From Chromatiales bacterium (GTDB taxonomy: Bacteria > Pseudomonadota > Gammaproteobacteria > JAGRCI01): 58,917 nt of DNA. The DNA is taken from the NCBI GenBank assembly GCA_020445565.1, contig JAGRGI010000068.1, forward strand, positions 25,360 to 84,276, in the 5' to 3' direction. The notes beneath the pieces were generated by a model. It did not search any database. It had not been told where the DNA came from and saw only the letters and a list, made by a program, of their open reading frames with translations. The position numbers and the translations under genes were made by a program. Numbering within the stretch: the first letter of the stretch is position 1; each line of letters starts with the position of its first letter. Below, piece by piece: positions 43,351 through 52,020 of the stretch.

Positions 43351-46300
43351 ATGCAGCTCCGGTTTCAAGCCTTCGAACTGGATATCGATCGTCGTGAGTT
43401 TCGCGCCCAGGGTCGGCCGGTGTCGATGCCTCCCAGGGCGTTTGCCGTTTTGGGGTATCTGATCGAGCACCGCGACCGCATGGTCTCCAAGCGTGAGCTG
43501 CTCGACGCGTTCTGGCCCAGCAACGTTTCCGAGTCCGCGCTATTGAAGGCGGTGAGCCTGATTCGCAAGGCACTGGCCAGTGACGAACCGGTGGTCAAGA
43601 CCTATCACGGCCTGGGCTACCGCTTCGTGGCCGAAGTTGAAGATGTTGCGGTAAAGGCTGAAGACCAACCGGAGTCCACCGATCCGGTGGCGCTACTCGA
43701 ACAACGACTGGTCTCGGTCCTCGGCGCCCGGTTCCGACACTTGCCTGCGTCCTTCAACGAGGGCGAATGTCATGACCCGGCATTGGACGCCTACCTGACA
43801 AGCGCAAGGCGGATCGTCGAGGCACACCAAGGGCGCTTGCTGCACATGATGGTCGATGGTTTCAGCGTCGCGTTTGGCCTCGACCCTCACTACGAGGACG
43901 TGGCGCGACGGGCGGTCTGCTGCGCAGCCGAACTCGCCCAGGCCGCCGGAACAAGCGGCGGCACCGAAAAGCCGCTGACGCTGGCATGGGGGATCGACAC
44001 CGGCCCGATCGCCCTGAACAATGACAAGGACAACCCCCAATGGACCCCGCCCAATGCCCTGGAACGCAGCGCCACCCGCCTTGCCGAAGCCGGCCTCGCC
44101 AGCGAGATACTGCTGAGCGAAGCCACCTGCCAGCAGTTGCACGACGAGGTGGAGACCGAAGCGACTGCCCGTGGGTATCGCTTGATATCCATACCCTTGC
44201 AACGCGCCGGCATCCCCGGACGACCGCACAAACGGCCTTCCAGGTTCGTGGGACGCGCCGCGGAACTGGCCTTTCTGAGCACCCGCCTGTGTGCCCTGGC
44301 TTCAGGCAGCGGACAGGCCATCCTGCTGTGCGGGCCGGCAGGCATCGGCAAGACCCGGCTGGTCACAGAGTTTGTGGACACATTGGCACATCAGGCTGTG
44401 CGCTGCATCAGCCTCCATTGCCTGCCAGGTCGAAGCAATACGCCGTTCGCACCCATTCGGGAGATGTGCCTTGCTCTGTTTACGGAAACACCGGCGGGCC
44501 TGCTCGCGGACGACATCGACGCCGCCCTGCTACGCGGTTTGCGCAACGATTCCGGCAGATTCGAGACGGCGCTGCAAGGGCTGTCGGATAACGAGCAACG
44601 CCGGCGCAACCATGCATTGATTGATCGTTTGATCCGGTTCGCCTGCGACGAGCTGCCCCTGGTGCTGATAATTGAAGACGTACACTGGATCGATGCCAGC
44701 TCCCGAGAGTACCTGGATGCGCTGCTGTCCAGTATCGACGGCAGGCGCTTGATGCTGGTGCTGACCTCTCGCCCGGTCGATTCGCCAATACCGGTCGAGA
44801 GCGCACTCCAGCTTGCCCCTTTGAGTCGCTGCGATAGCCTGCAACTGCTGCGCAGTGACCCACAAACAGCACCCATCGACACCTCGACTGCCGACACCCT
44901 GGTGCAGCGGGCCGGCGGCAACCCGTTCTTTCTCGAAGAACTGGCCCTCGCGACCTTGTCCGGCGCAGACCCGGCCATTGATCTTCCCGATACGATCCAT
45001 GCCGTCATCGCGGTGCGAATCGGCGCGCTTGCGGGCGACTTACGGACCTTGCTCTACATACTTTCGGTCATCGGGCCACCGGCACCGACTGAATTGGTGG
45101 CGGAACTCTCAGGCCAAACCGGCGATCAGGTCACCGCGGGACTGGATCAGCTCGCGAAACTGGGCTTCATCCGGGAGGAATCGGGCACATTCACCTTCCG
45201 TCACATGCTGATCCAGGACACGGCATACGCCATGATCGCCAGGCGCGATCGCAGGCAACTGCACAGACGGATTGCCCGTTACATCGAGCACGGCGCCCCT
45301 TCCGAGCTGAGCAGCCCGGAGCGGCTGGCCTGGCACTATCAAGAGGCCGGCGAAACGGACCGGGCCATTGCGCACTGGATCGCCGCCGGCCGTGCCGCGC
45401 TATGGCGTTCCGCCCGTCACGAGGCTACCGTTTTTGCCCGCAGCGGTCTTGCCCTCATCGATCCGTCCGTGCCCGATCAGCAGCGCCAGGAATTGGACCT
45501 ACAACTCTGTCTGGCCTCCTCCCTGACGGCATTGCGGGGGTTTGGCGCGCACGAGGTTGGCCTCGCCTATCACCGGGCACAACAACTCAGCGAAACGGCG
45601 GGAACCGGCAAGACCCGGATTCGCGCGCTGGTGGGCCTGTGGATACATACCTGGGTACGTGGACAACTCGGCGAATCTCTGAGCCATGCACAGACCCTGA
45701 TGGAACTTGCCACGGCTGCCGGCGACCCGGCACTGCATTTACAGGCCCACGCCAGCCTGGGACAAGTCCTGATGCATACCGGCCAACTGGAACACGCCCT
45801 GGCCCATCTGAAAACCGGCCTTGGCTACATCGAGGACCTGTCACCGGAAACGATTCCTGCCCAGAACGCCGCAGTGGCCTGCGCCGCCTACGCGGCCTGG
45901 GTCGCCAGTCTGTTGGGCCGTTCGGGCGAAGCACGCCACTTTCATGCACGCTCCGAACAACTGAGCCTGGCCCTGAAAAATCCATTCGCCGTGGCGATTC
46001 ATCACGCCCTTTGCGCCGAACACTTGATGATCGAAGGCAACGTGACGGAGTGTCTGCGCTATGCGGAACAGGCGGTCGCCGTCAGCCGGGAACACAACTT
46101 CCCCTTCTGGCTGGGCACCGGGCTGGTCATGCGGGGCTGGGCACTGGGCCAGCAAGGCGTGTTCGATGACGGACTCAACACCGTAAACGAGGGTATTGCC
46201 GTTTTCGAGTCAACCGGAGCCGGCGTGCAGCTGGCAAACTGGTACGGTCTGAAGGCCGAGACGCTGCTGGCGGCCGGCCAGCTTCGTGAAGGAATCGAGG

Positions 46301-46545
46301 CTGCCCGCCACGCGCTGAACTGTGCCGAGCGTGCCGAAGACCTGTACTTCGTTCCGCGTATTCATGCTGTGGCCGCCCGCCTGAACGAGCGCCTCGGCAC
46401 GAATGACGCCCCCCAATGGCACAAGAAACAAGCCAATACGCTCGCCCGACGTTTCGGGCTGGCTCGCCGCGCCGTCGTGTTGGACGCTTCCCCACACCCG
46501 CCCCGCAAGCGCTACCGCGCAACCCCAATCGCCGCCTCGTCATAA
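43351..46545 (+). CDS. Large regulator: OmpR-type DNA-binding domain, cyclase-like domain, AAA ATPase and TPR repeats
   Basis: This is a 1064-residue cytoplasmic protein. Residues 1-97 are a ToxR/OmpR-type winged helix (LIEHRDRMVSKRELLDAFWP, SLIRKALASDEPVVKTYHGLGYRFV). Residues about 115-285 resemble a class III nucleotide cyclase domain, but the usual metal-binding Asp pair is not evident, so it is probably inactive. An AAA/STAND ATPase follows, with Walker A 328-335 (GPAGIGKT) and Walker B (VLIIEDVHW). From about 690 the protein consists of TPR-like helices. The layout is that of STAND signal-integrating activators. The ATG follows an AGG-rich leader. The M23-like gene starts 262 bases downstream on the same strand and may be its target. 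The effector is unknown. Confidence 0.88.
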   Translation: MQLRFQAFELDIDRREFRAQGRPVSMPPRAFAVLGYLIEHRDRMVSKRELLDAFWPSNVSESALLKAVSLIRKALASDEPVVKTYHGLGYRFVAEVEDVAVKAEDQPESTDPVALLEQRLVSVLGARFRHLPASFNEGECHDPALDAYLTSARRIVEAHQGRLLHMMVDGFSVAFGLDPHYEDVARRAVCCAAELAQAAGTSGGTEKPLTLAWGIDTGPIALNNDKDNPQWTPPNALERSATRLAEAGLASEILLSEATCQQLHDEVETEATARGYRLISIPLQRAGIPGRPHKRPSRFVGRAAELAFLSTRLCALASGSGQAILLCGPAGIGKTRLVTEFVDTLAHQAVRCISLHCLPGRSNTPFAPIREMCLALFTETPAGLLADDIDAALLRGLRNDSGRFETALQGLSDNEQRRRNHALIDRLIRFACDELPLVLIIEDVHWIDASSREYLDALLSSIDGRRLMLVLTSRPVDSPIPVESALQLAPLSRCDSLQLLRSDPQTAPIDTSTADTLVQRAGGNPFFLEELALATLSGADPAIDLPDTIHAVIAVRIGALAGDLRTLLYILSVIGPPAPTELVAELSGQTGDQVTAGLDQLAKLGFIREESGTFTFRHMLIQDTAYAMIARRDRRQLHRRIARYIEHGAPSELSSPERLAWHYQEAGETDRAIAHWIAAGRAALWRSARHEATVFARSGLALIDPSVPDQQRQELDLQLCLASSLTALRGFGAHEVGLAYHRAQQLSETAGTGKTRIRALVGLWIHTWVRGQLGESLSHAQTLMELATAAGDPALHLQAHASLGQVLMHTGQLEHALAHLKTGLGYIEDLSPETIPAQNAAVACAAYAAWVASLLGRSGEARHFHARSEQLSLALKNPFAVAIHHALCAEHLMIEGNVTECLRYAEQAVAVSREHNFPFWLGTGLVMRGWALGQQGVFDDGLNTVNEGIAVFESTGAGVQLANWYGLKAETLLAAGQLREGIEAARHALNCAERAEDLYFVPRIHAVAARLNERLGTNDAPQWHKKQANTLARRFGLARRAVVLDASPHPPRKRYRATPIAASS

Positions 46546-46807
46546 ACACGTCAGAACTGCGTCAGGACTTCCCTCCCCCGGCTCGGTAGCCTGGACTCAG
46601 ATTGGTCGAGCCGGATGGGCGCTTTATTTGACGTCCACTCTTCCCTCGGAACGGATCTGCCGCAGGCGGCAAACGGTATTTCGACATCCGCCAGGCTGCC
46701 GGTTTCCGGTCTCCCAAGGTCGCCCGACCCATCTGTCTGCAAAGCGACCCGTGCCCGCCCACAAACCGCATCGGCGGCGGGTATTCCACTCTCGAACGGA
46801 GATCATC

Positions 46808-48322
46808 ATGCAATCCAACGTCAAGCAACATCCCAAAACCGCCCTCCTGTGCGCGGCAACGACCCTGACACTGGGTCTATCGCTCAATCCGGCTTGGGCT
46901 AAGGAGTACTACAGCTCGGACAGCGCTTCCACCCAAACCCAACTTGATCAATTCTCGACCAAGACCGATACGACGAGATCACTCGACGGCCCGGTGTTTG
47001 GCACCGAACCGCTGAGGACTTACCCCTTTCCGGCGAAAGGTCGTGATCTGGACCCCGGCGTCTACTGGCAGGTCACCGGCCATTCCAGCGGTCATAAGCG
47101 GGACATGAATGCGACACGGTTCAACGCAGCAACCGGCAAGTGGACCGCCAACCGCGCCAACAGTGCCGGCCTGAGCGACGACGAAAAGCGATTGATATGG
47201 AACACACCGGTGTACGCGCCGGCATCGGGCATTGTGCTGACCTGCTGGCGCAACGCCCCGGACGGATACGACCCTGGCGAGGCCGGCTGCGGCGACAACG
47301 CCGACAAGAACAGCCTGTGCAGGACCCCGGCCGGCGGCAATCACGTGCGCATCTGGATACCCGAGGAACGCCGCATGATTCTGCTTGCCCATTTTCGCCA
47401 AGGCACCGTGCCAGATCATCTCTGCCCCCACGACGAAAGCCATGTCGCCGATTGGGAAGACAAATCCGGCGCGTTCGGCTTCAACCCGGACATCCTCGTC
47501 CCATTTCCGTTTATCACCGTCAACGAAGGGGACTACATCGGCCGAGTCGGCAACTCAGGGCGTTCCGGTGGTCCGCACCTGCATGTGCAACTTGAAGACT
47601 GCGAAAGCCCACCGCACGTCGATACCTGCCACGTCCGCTCCATGCCATTTGACGGTGCGGATGTGGCACAGAAGCCTGTTGGACGGGATGTCTACGAGGA
47701 AGAGTGGCTTGCACTGAACGGAGCACTCTCCGTGACATCCCCCCGCCAGCTCGTGCGTCCGGATCGCGGTGTCGGCGGCTTCATTCCCGTCCCCCACAAC
47801 ACCGTTTCGCTGGCACAACAGGCCGATGGTTACGCTCAAGTGATATTGGGTGTCACAAACCCCGAGGATCCGGTCGACGCCTACCAGTGGGAAAAAATTG
47901 CCCCATCGACCAAACAGCTTGAAGACCAGCTCACCCTTGGCTGGCAGATCGATGCAACTTGCGCCTCCGGGGTAAAATCGATCCAGTTGAATTCCCCTGG
48001 GGGTGTGCAAAGCCAAACCTACCCGGCGGGCCAGACCGTGGTTTCGGGCAGCTTCGAGACCCAAAGCTTTTCCAGCGAGGAGGTAGCGACCGTCTGCCTG
48101 GACTGGGCCGAGCAGCAATCGTCGGACACTACTTGCAGCCAAAACCCGGAGGTTTGCGATCACACCGAAGCCTTCCACCTCGTCGGCGGTGAAAGCGCCG
48201 GTACCGCAGAGAGCACGGTCCAGATTCTGGTGCAATGCCAAAACGGCGATAGCGCCGCCACCAGCGCACAGCCACATCTGACTCTGGAATGCGGGGCCAC
48301 CCCCTTCGGCTATCTCTACTGA
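46808..48322 (+). CDS. Secreted M23-like metallopeptidase family protein
   Basis: This 504-residue exported protein has a signal peptide ending near NPAWA. A peptidase M23-like domain lies at about residues 85-265: a His/Asp pair (GHKRDMNA, His96 and Asp99), APASGIVLTCW, a further His in LLAHFRQGT, GDYIGRVGNSGRSGGPHLHVQL with the HLH motif at 257-259. M23 enzymes normally have HxxxD in the first motif; here the spacing is HxxD, so activity is uncertain. The C-terminal half (about 300-504) is Cys-containing, beta-rich and unrecognised. ATG at 46808 has GGAG upstream; the open frame to 46403 lies inside the regulator gene. A hairpin follows the stop. Confidence 0.8.
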   Translation: MQSNVKQHPKTALLCAATTLTLGLSLNPAWAKEYYSSDSASTQTQLDQFSTKTDTTRSLDGPVFGTEPLRTYPFPAKGRDLDPGVYWQVTGHSSGHKRDMNATRFNAATGKWTANRANSAGLSDDEKRLIWNTPVYAPASGIVLTCWRNAPDGYDPGEAGCGDNADKNSLCRTPAGGNHVRIWIPEERRMILLAHFRQGTVPDHLCPHDESHVADWEDKSGAFGFNPDILVPFPFITVNEGDYIGRVGNSGRSGGPHLHVQLEDCESPPHVDTCHVRSMPFDGADVAQKPVGRDVYEEEWLALNGALSVTSPRQLVRPDRGVGGFIPVPHNTVSLAQQADGYAQVILGVTNPEDPVDAYQWEKIAPSTKQLEDQLTLGWQIDATCASGVKSIQLNSPGGVQSQTYPAGQTVVSGSFETQSFSSEEVATVCLDWAEQQSSDTTCSQNPEVCDHTEAFHLVGGESAGTAESTVQILVQCQNGDSAATSAQPHLTLECGATPFGYLY

Positions 48323-48331
48323 TACAAACGA

Positions 48332-48363
48332 ACGCACGCCGCCGCAGGGATGGCGGCGTGCGT
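48332..48363 (+). terminator. Hairpin after the M23-like gene
   Basis: A 12-bp GC-rich stem (ACGCACGCCGCC at 48332-48343 and GGCGGCGTGCGT at 48352-48363) with an eight-base loop starts nine bases after the stop. The following bases are only weakly T-rich. Confidence 0.6.
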
Positions 48364-48426
48364 CCTTCCGCCAGTCCGACGTTATCAAGCGCGACGGATA
48401 CAGCTCCGTCCGTAAACAAACAACAA

Positions 48427-48456
48427 TTGCCGCTCTCGCGTCATTACGTGTAGAAT
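48427..48456 (+). promoter_or_regulatory. Promoter of tRNA-Ala
   Basis: TTGCCG (48427-48432) and TAGAAT (48451-48456) are spaced by 18 bases. The discriminator is GC-rich (TCGCGCCC), and the tRNA begins 11 bases after the -10 box. Confidence 0.65.
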
Positions 48457-48467
48457 TCGCGCCCACT

Positions 48468-48543
<76 letters not shown>

Positions 48544-48559
48544 ATCAATTCAATACCAT

Positions 48560-48599
48560 AGGGTCGATTTCGGCATGCCGGATCGGCCCTTTTCTTTTC
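48560..48599 (+). terminator. Intrinsic terminator of tRNA-Ala
   Basis: AGGGTCGAT (48560-48568) pairs with ATCGGCCCT (48582-48590), with one G-T pair, and is followed by TTTTCTTTT. It lies 16 bases after the tRNA. Confidence 0.8.
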
Positions 48600-48777
48600 C
48601 CGACTCCAAAAATTGATCGAAGTCAAGTTATCCCGCCGACCTCGGCAAGGGGCCTTAAGTCCCGCGGTTACCCGCCGCTAGCTCCGCCGAAGGTGCAAGT
48701 TTTCCGGCGTGGCATGTTTTCATCCCTGCATGACGACTGAGCTGCGTCAACTCTATAAGTGTTTAAAAATAAAGAAT

Positions 48778-48802
48778 AATCGCCTCGTCGAAGCGATTTT
48801 TT
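48778..48802 (+). terminator. Hairpin with T-run in the leader of the cyclase gene
   Basis: AATCGC (48778-48783) pairs with GCGATT (48793-48798), with an inner TCG/CGA pairing, and is followed by TTTTC. No gene on this strand ends shortly before it, because tRNA-Ala already has its own terminator. It may therefore control read-through into the downstream cyclase gene. Confidence 0.5.
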
Positions 48803-48952
48803 CTACCGCCAGGTTCCCTTTGAACCAGCCGGCTTGACTAGCACCGGACAGTATTCCCAACACAAACCACGGCCGGAAAGCCGGACATCCTCCAGAAGAA
48901 GTCGAATTTCGAGGATGTCTTGCAAGGAATGCACCGCGGAGTACATTTCACC

Positions 48953-48958
48953 AAGGGG
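48953..48958 (+). promoter_or_regulatory. Ribosome-binding site deciding the TTG start at 48966
   Basis: AAGGGG ends seven bases before the TTG at 48966. Upstream in-frame starts (TTG 48834, ATG 48915) lack a well-placed site, so this motif sets the start of the composite cyclase. Confidence 0.6.
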
Positions 48959-48965
48959 AAAAATT

Positions 48966-51092
48966 TTGTCTTCCAAGGATTTCAAAACCTCAGACGCGGT
49001 TCTTCAACCGTCGGATAGGCAGGAACCGTTTAAGCTGCTCTTCCAACCCCTGGCAGACCTGCGCCTCGGCCGAATCATCGGCTCGGAGGTCAGCACCGCC
49101 TCCAGATACACTGCCGGGGCAGATTTTCCAGCGCAGCAGTTCGCGATTGACTGCTGGTCGGTAGGCGCCGCTCTTGAACGACTGAGTGCCTGGCAACGTA
49201 CAGGGCTTGAGATAGAACTGTGCCTGTGGATCGAGCTGGATTCACTGATCAACCCCCGCTTCGCCGAAGCCCTGCAAGATTCCCTGAACACCGCTGGCGA
49301 ACACATTCGGAATTACCTTGTACTAGCCGTACAGGAACCCTCAACGCAGGACCAGTTGATCAAGCTGCGAGCGGCGGCCGGACACCTGCAGAACAGCAAA
49401 GTCAAACTGAGCCTGCGGGACTTCGGTGAAGGTAAGCTGTGTGCGAGCCAACTGAGCAGCCTGAACATCCACAGCCTGGGAATCTCCCCGGCGCTGATTT
49501 CCAAGATACTGATGGGGGATGAGGACTGGCGTCTGGTTGAAGCGATCATCAAAATGGCCGGAGCCCTGGGAATACGCACACAGGCCCAGGAATTACGCCG
49601 TGCCGATACCGGCGTACTGCTGATGCGCTGGGGCTGTCATCACGCCTATGGCCCGGCCGTTTCGGAACTCCTGCCGGATGAGGCATTCGAGGCGTGCCTG
49701 CGTTCCTACCAAGCCAATCCGCTTTGGGAGCGCTGGTCGAGAATACCCTGGGAAAAGGAAGATCTTGCATTGCTGGAAGCGAGGGAACAGCACCTGGCCA
49801 GAATCGATCGGCTGATTGGCGAGGTGCAAGAAGGCAGTGCTCAGGTCAGCGACGTGGACGACGCGATGAAATGCCCGCTGAGCCGTTGGTTGCGCAGGCG
49901 CGGCAAGATGAATCCACAAACTTTCTCACAGACCATCCACCTGGAAGATTTGCACAGGCAACTTCACGACTGTTGCGGCAGAGTCCTGACGCTACGCGGT
50001 CAGGAGCAGGACAGCGAGCAGCAACAAGCCATCTGCAACCTTCAGGAAAAACGCGACGAATTCATCCACGGCTTGGAAGAGATGGAAAAGGCGCTGGTCA
50101 CGAAATCGCCTACAGACGTTGGCATCGCACAGACCGGTAAGCACCCGCCTCAGTATGGCGGTACTGAAACACGATTGCTGATCGTGGACGACAATCACGC
50201 CAATATCGAGCTACTGGCCTCCGCCTTCCCGGAAGACTATACGGTAAGCTTCGCTACCGGCGGCCACACCGCCCTGCAACGGGCCGCGACGGAACCCCTG
50301 CCGGATCTGATTCTGCTCGACATCCTGATGCCTGATATGGATGGGTTCGAGGTTTGCCGGCAGCTGAAAAACGACCCGAAAACCCGTGACATTCCGATCC
50401 TGTTCGTCAGTGCCAAACAACAACCCCATGACCTGGTGAGCGGATTTCGCGCCGGCGGCGCCGATTACATCACCAAACCGTTCGATCTGTCCGTGGTTCG
50501 CGCGCGGGTGGATGTTCATCTGAAATTGAAGCAGCGCACCGATCTGCTGGCAACCGAAGCCTCCCTGGACGGTCTGACGGGCATCGCCAATCGCCGCTCC
50601 TTCGACCGCACACTTCTAAGTGAGTGGGAGCGGGCAAGACGCGATCAAACCAGTCTGGCCGTACTCATGCTGGACGTGGACCACTTCAAGAACTACAACG
50701 ACTATTATGGTCACAGTGCCGGAGACCTGTGTTTGCGAAAAATTGCCCGAACACTGTCCGATAACCTGATGCGGCCGGGCGACCTGGTCGCCCGCTATGG
50801 TGGTGAAGAGTTCGCCATGCTGCTACCCGGCACCGATCAGCGAGGTGTCGTCGAAGTCGCCGAGCGGCTGCTAAACGCCATTCGCGAGATTGAAATCCCC
50901 CATCGAAGCTCGTCTACCGCTGCCCATGTTACCGCCAGCATCGGCTGTGCCGTCACCCATCCCGGCAACCATGCCTCGTCCACCGAACTGATGACCATAG
51001 CAGACAAGGCACTGTACCGGGCCAAGGTCAACGGCCGAAACCAGTATCAGACCATTGATCCTGCACTCAGCGACCAATTGTCCACCGGTTGA
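48966..51092 (+). CDS. Composite diguanylate cyclase: degenerate EAL, zinc-binding CZB, receiver and GGDEF
   Basis: This is a 708-residue soluble protein. Residues 20-255 are EAL-like (LLFQPLADLRLGRIIGSEV) but lack the catalytic residues; the DDFGTG block reads RDFGEG, so this part can only bind or signal. Residues about 265-375 match a CZB domain: His276, Cys303 (KCPLSRWL), His330 and His334, with the 27 and 4 residue Cys-His and His-His spacings seen in DgcZ. A receiver follows (about 400-520, Asp452 in LLDILMPDMDG), then GGDEF with active GGEEF at 612-616 and an RPGD inhibitory site. It should make c-di-GMP under control of zinc and phosphorylation; that is inferred from the families. No kinase gene is adjacent. 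The TTG start is set by AAGGGG. Confidence 0.92.
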   Translation: MSSKDFKTSDAVLQPSDRQEPFKLLFQPLADLRLGRIIGSEVSTASRYTAGADFPAQQFAIDCWSVGAALERLSAWQRTGLEIELCLWIELDSLINPRFAEALQDSLNTAGEHIRNYLVLAVQEPSTQDQLIKLRAAAGHLQNSKVKLSLRDFGEGKLCASQLSSLNIHSLGISPALISKILMGDEDWRLVEAIIKMAGALGIRTQAQELRRADTGVLLMRWGCHHAYGPAVSELLPDEAFEACLRSYQANPLWERWSRIPWEKEDLALLEAREQHLARIDRLIGEVQEGSAQVSDVDDAMKCPLSRWLRRRGKMNPQTFSQTIHLEDLHRQLHDCCGRVLTLRGQEQDSEQQQAICNLQEKRDEFIHGLEEMEKALVTKSPTDVGIAQTGKHPPQYGGTETRLLIVDDNHANIELLASAFPEDYTVSFATGGHTALQRAATEPLPDLILLDILMPDMDGFEVCRQLKNDPKTRDIPILFVSAKQQPHDLVSGFRAGGADYITKPFDLSVVRARVDVHLKLKQRTDLLATEASLDGLTGIANRRSFDRTLLSEWERARRDQTSLAVLMLDVDHFKNYNDYYGHSAGDLCLRKIARTLSDNLMRPGDLVARYGGEEFAMLLPGTDQRGVVEVAERLLNAIREIEIPHRSSSTAAHVTASIGCAVTHPGNHASSTELMTIADKALYRAKVNGRNQYQTIDPALSDQLSTG

Positions 51093-51175
51093 TAAAAAAC
51101 ACCCCGAGGCGGGCCTGCCGTCTGATGCAGAGTGGGCAGTTGCCATCCTACCTTGAATTGCAAAGAGCCTGAGAT

Positions 51176-51724
51176 TCAGTCCCACGGACTGCGGATTTCC
51201 TCCTTCAAGGATTTGATGCGGGAGACGTATTTCCGCGTCTCGCCGGGGGCGTGAGGTTCCAGCTCCGACCAGGTCCGGACTTCACCTTTCTTCTGCGCCG
51301 AACGGTACGCCTTGTTCATTCGCCCCAGGCCCGCGTTGTAGCTGGCGAAGGTGGTGGGGACACGGGCCTCGCGCGGCAGCCGCTCGGTCCAGCGCATATA
51401 CAGATAGCGGTCGTAGAAGATGCCGGCGGCAATGTTCCAGCGGGGCTCGTCGATGGTAAGGAAATGCGGATTGAGTTTCTTGATGTCGTCGTAAGTGGAG
51501 GGCAGGATCTGCATGATCCCCTTCGCCCCCACGGAACTCCTGGCCTTGGGCTTGAGCCCGGATTCGGCGATCCCCTGGGCCTTGAACCAATGCCAGTCGA
51601 AATTGGGGCCAAAGTAATGTTTGGTGTACTTCTTGAAATAGGGGTCGAATTCCTCGGGCCATTCCCCGCTCCAGACGAGCGTCGGCATCAGAAGCAGCAG
51701 TGGCAACAGCACCGCCACCATCAA
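51176..51724 (-). CDS. Lytic transglycosylase SLT-domain protein
   Basis: This is a 182-residue periplasmic protein with a signal peptide (to about residue 20). Its SLT domain has the catalytic Glu in GIAESGLKPKA, the block GAKGIMQILPSTYDDIKKL, and the C-terminal SYNAGLGRMNKAY. It cleaves murein glycan strands to anhydro-muropeptides. It is short, like small soluble or EmtA-like enzymes, and has no lipobox. Its start overlaps the stop of the DUF350 gene as ATGA, so the two are co-translated. Confidence 0.88.
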   Translation of the reverse strand: MMVAVLLPLLLLMPTLVWSGEWPEEFDPYFKKYTKHYFGPNFDWHWFKAQGIAESGLKPKARSSVGAKGIMQILPSTYDDIKKLNPHFLTIDEPRWNIAAGIFYDRYLYMRWTERLPREARVPTTFASYNAGLGRMNKAYRSAQKKGEVRTWSELEPHAPGETRKYVSRIKSLKEEIRSPWD

Positions 51725-51954
51725 TTCAGCCCCAAACCGATCACCAACCCCATAGCGATGCCGACGCCAATGAAGATCCCCACCACCATCAGTCCAACCG
51801 CCAAATTCCCCTTGCCCAACTCGTCACTGATATCGAAACAGACGAGGTGATTGAAGATCTTGCATCCCAACCACATGAAAATCAGCGTCATCACACCACC
51901 CATGGCGGCGTAGAGTACGTTGAGGACGATAGGATCGAGGGTGTCCGTGATCAT
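51721..51954 (-). CDS. DUF350-family small membrane protein
   Basis: This is a 77-residue protein with two hydrophobic segments separated by a short polar loop (CFDISDELGKGNLAVGLMVVGIFIGVGIA), the typical DUF350 block. The function of the family is not known. ATG at 51954 is preferred; a GTG three codons upstream is possible. No clear ribosome-binding site is seen for either. It overlaps the SLT gene by four bases. Confidence 0.8.
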   Translation of the reverse strand: MITDTLDPIVLNVLYAAMGGVMTLIFMWLGCKIFNHLVCFDISDELGKGNLAVGLMVVGIFIGVGIAMGLVIGLGLN

Positions 51955-52020
51955 CGCTTGCACTTGTTTGTCGTCGTTATGGTCACTAAGCCTAAATAGT
52001 AGGTAAGCGCCCTGAAACCC

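Larger units (their letters stand above)
48600..48965 (+). other. Long leader region ahead of the composite cyclase gene
   Basis: The 366 bases separate the tRNA-Ala terminator from the TTG start at 48966. They contain a GC-rich hairpin-prone part around 48660-48715 (CGCCG and CGGCG arms), then an AT-rich stretch (48756-48780). A hairpin with a T-run follows at 48778-48802. No known riboswitch core was recognised. Confidence 0.35.

Noticed and set aside
43840..44200. Active adenylate cyclase in the large regulator
   Set aside because: The fold is suggested, but the metal-binding and substrate-specifying residues are not evident, so only a cyclase-like module is claimed.
48600..48965. Possible c-di-GMP riboswitch ahead of the composite cyclase gene
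   Set aside because: The conserved GEMM-I core elements were not found on either strand; only generic hairpins are present.
48803..48985. 60-codon minus-strand frame upstream of the composite cyclase gene
   Set aside because: The residues look plausible, but it has no ribosome-binding site, overlaps the cyclase start and shows no family signature.
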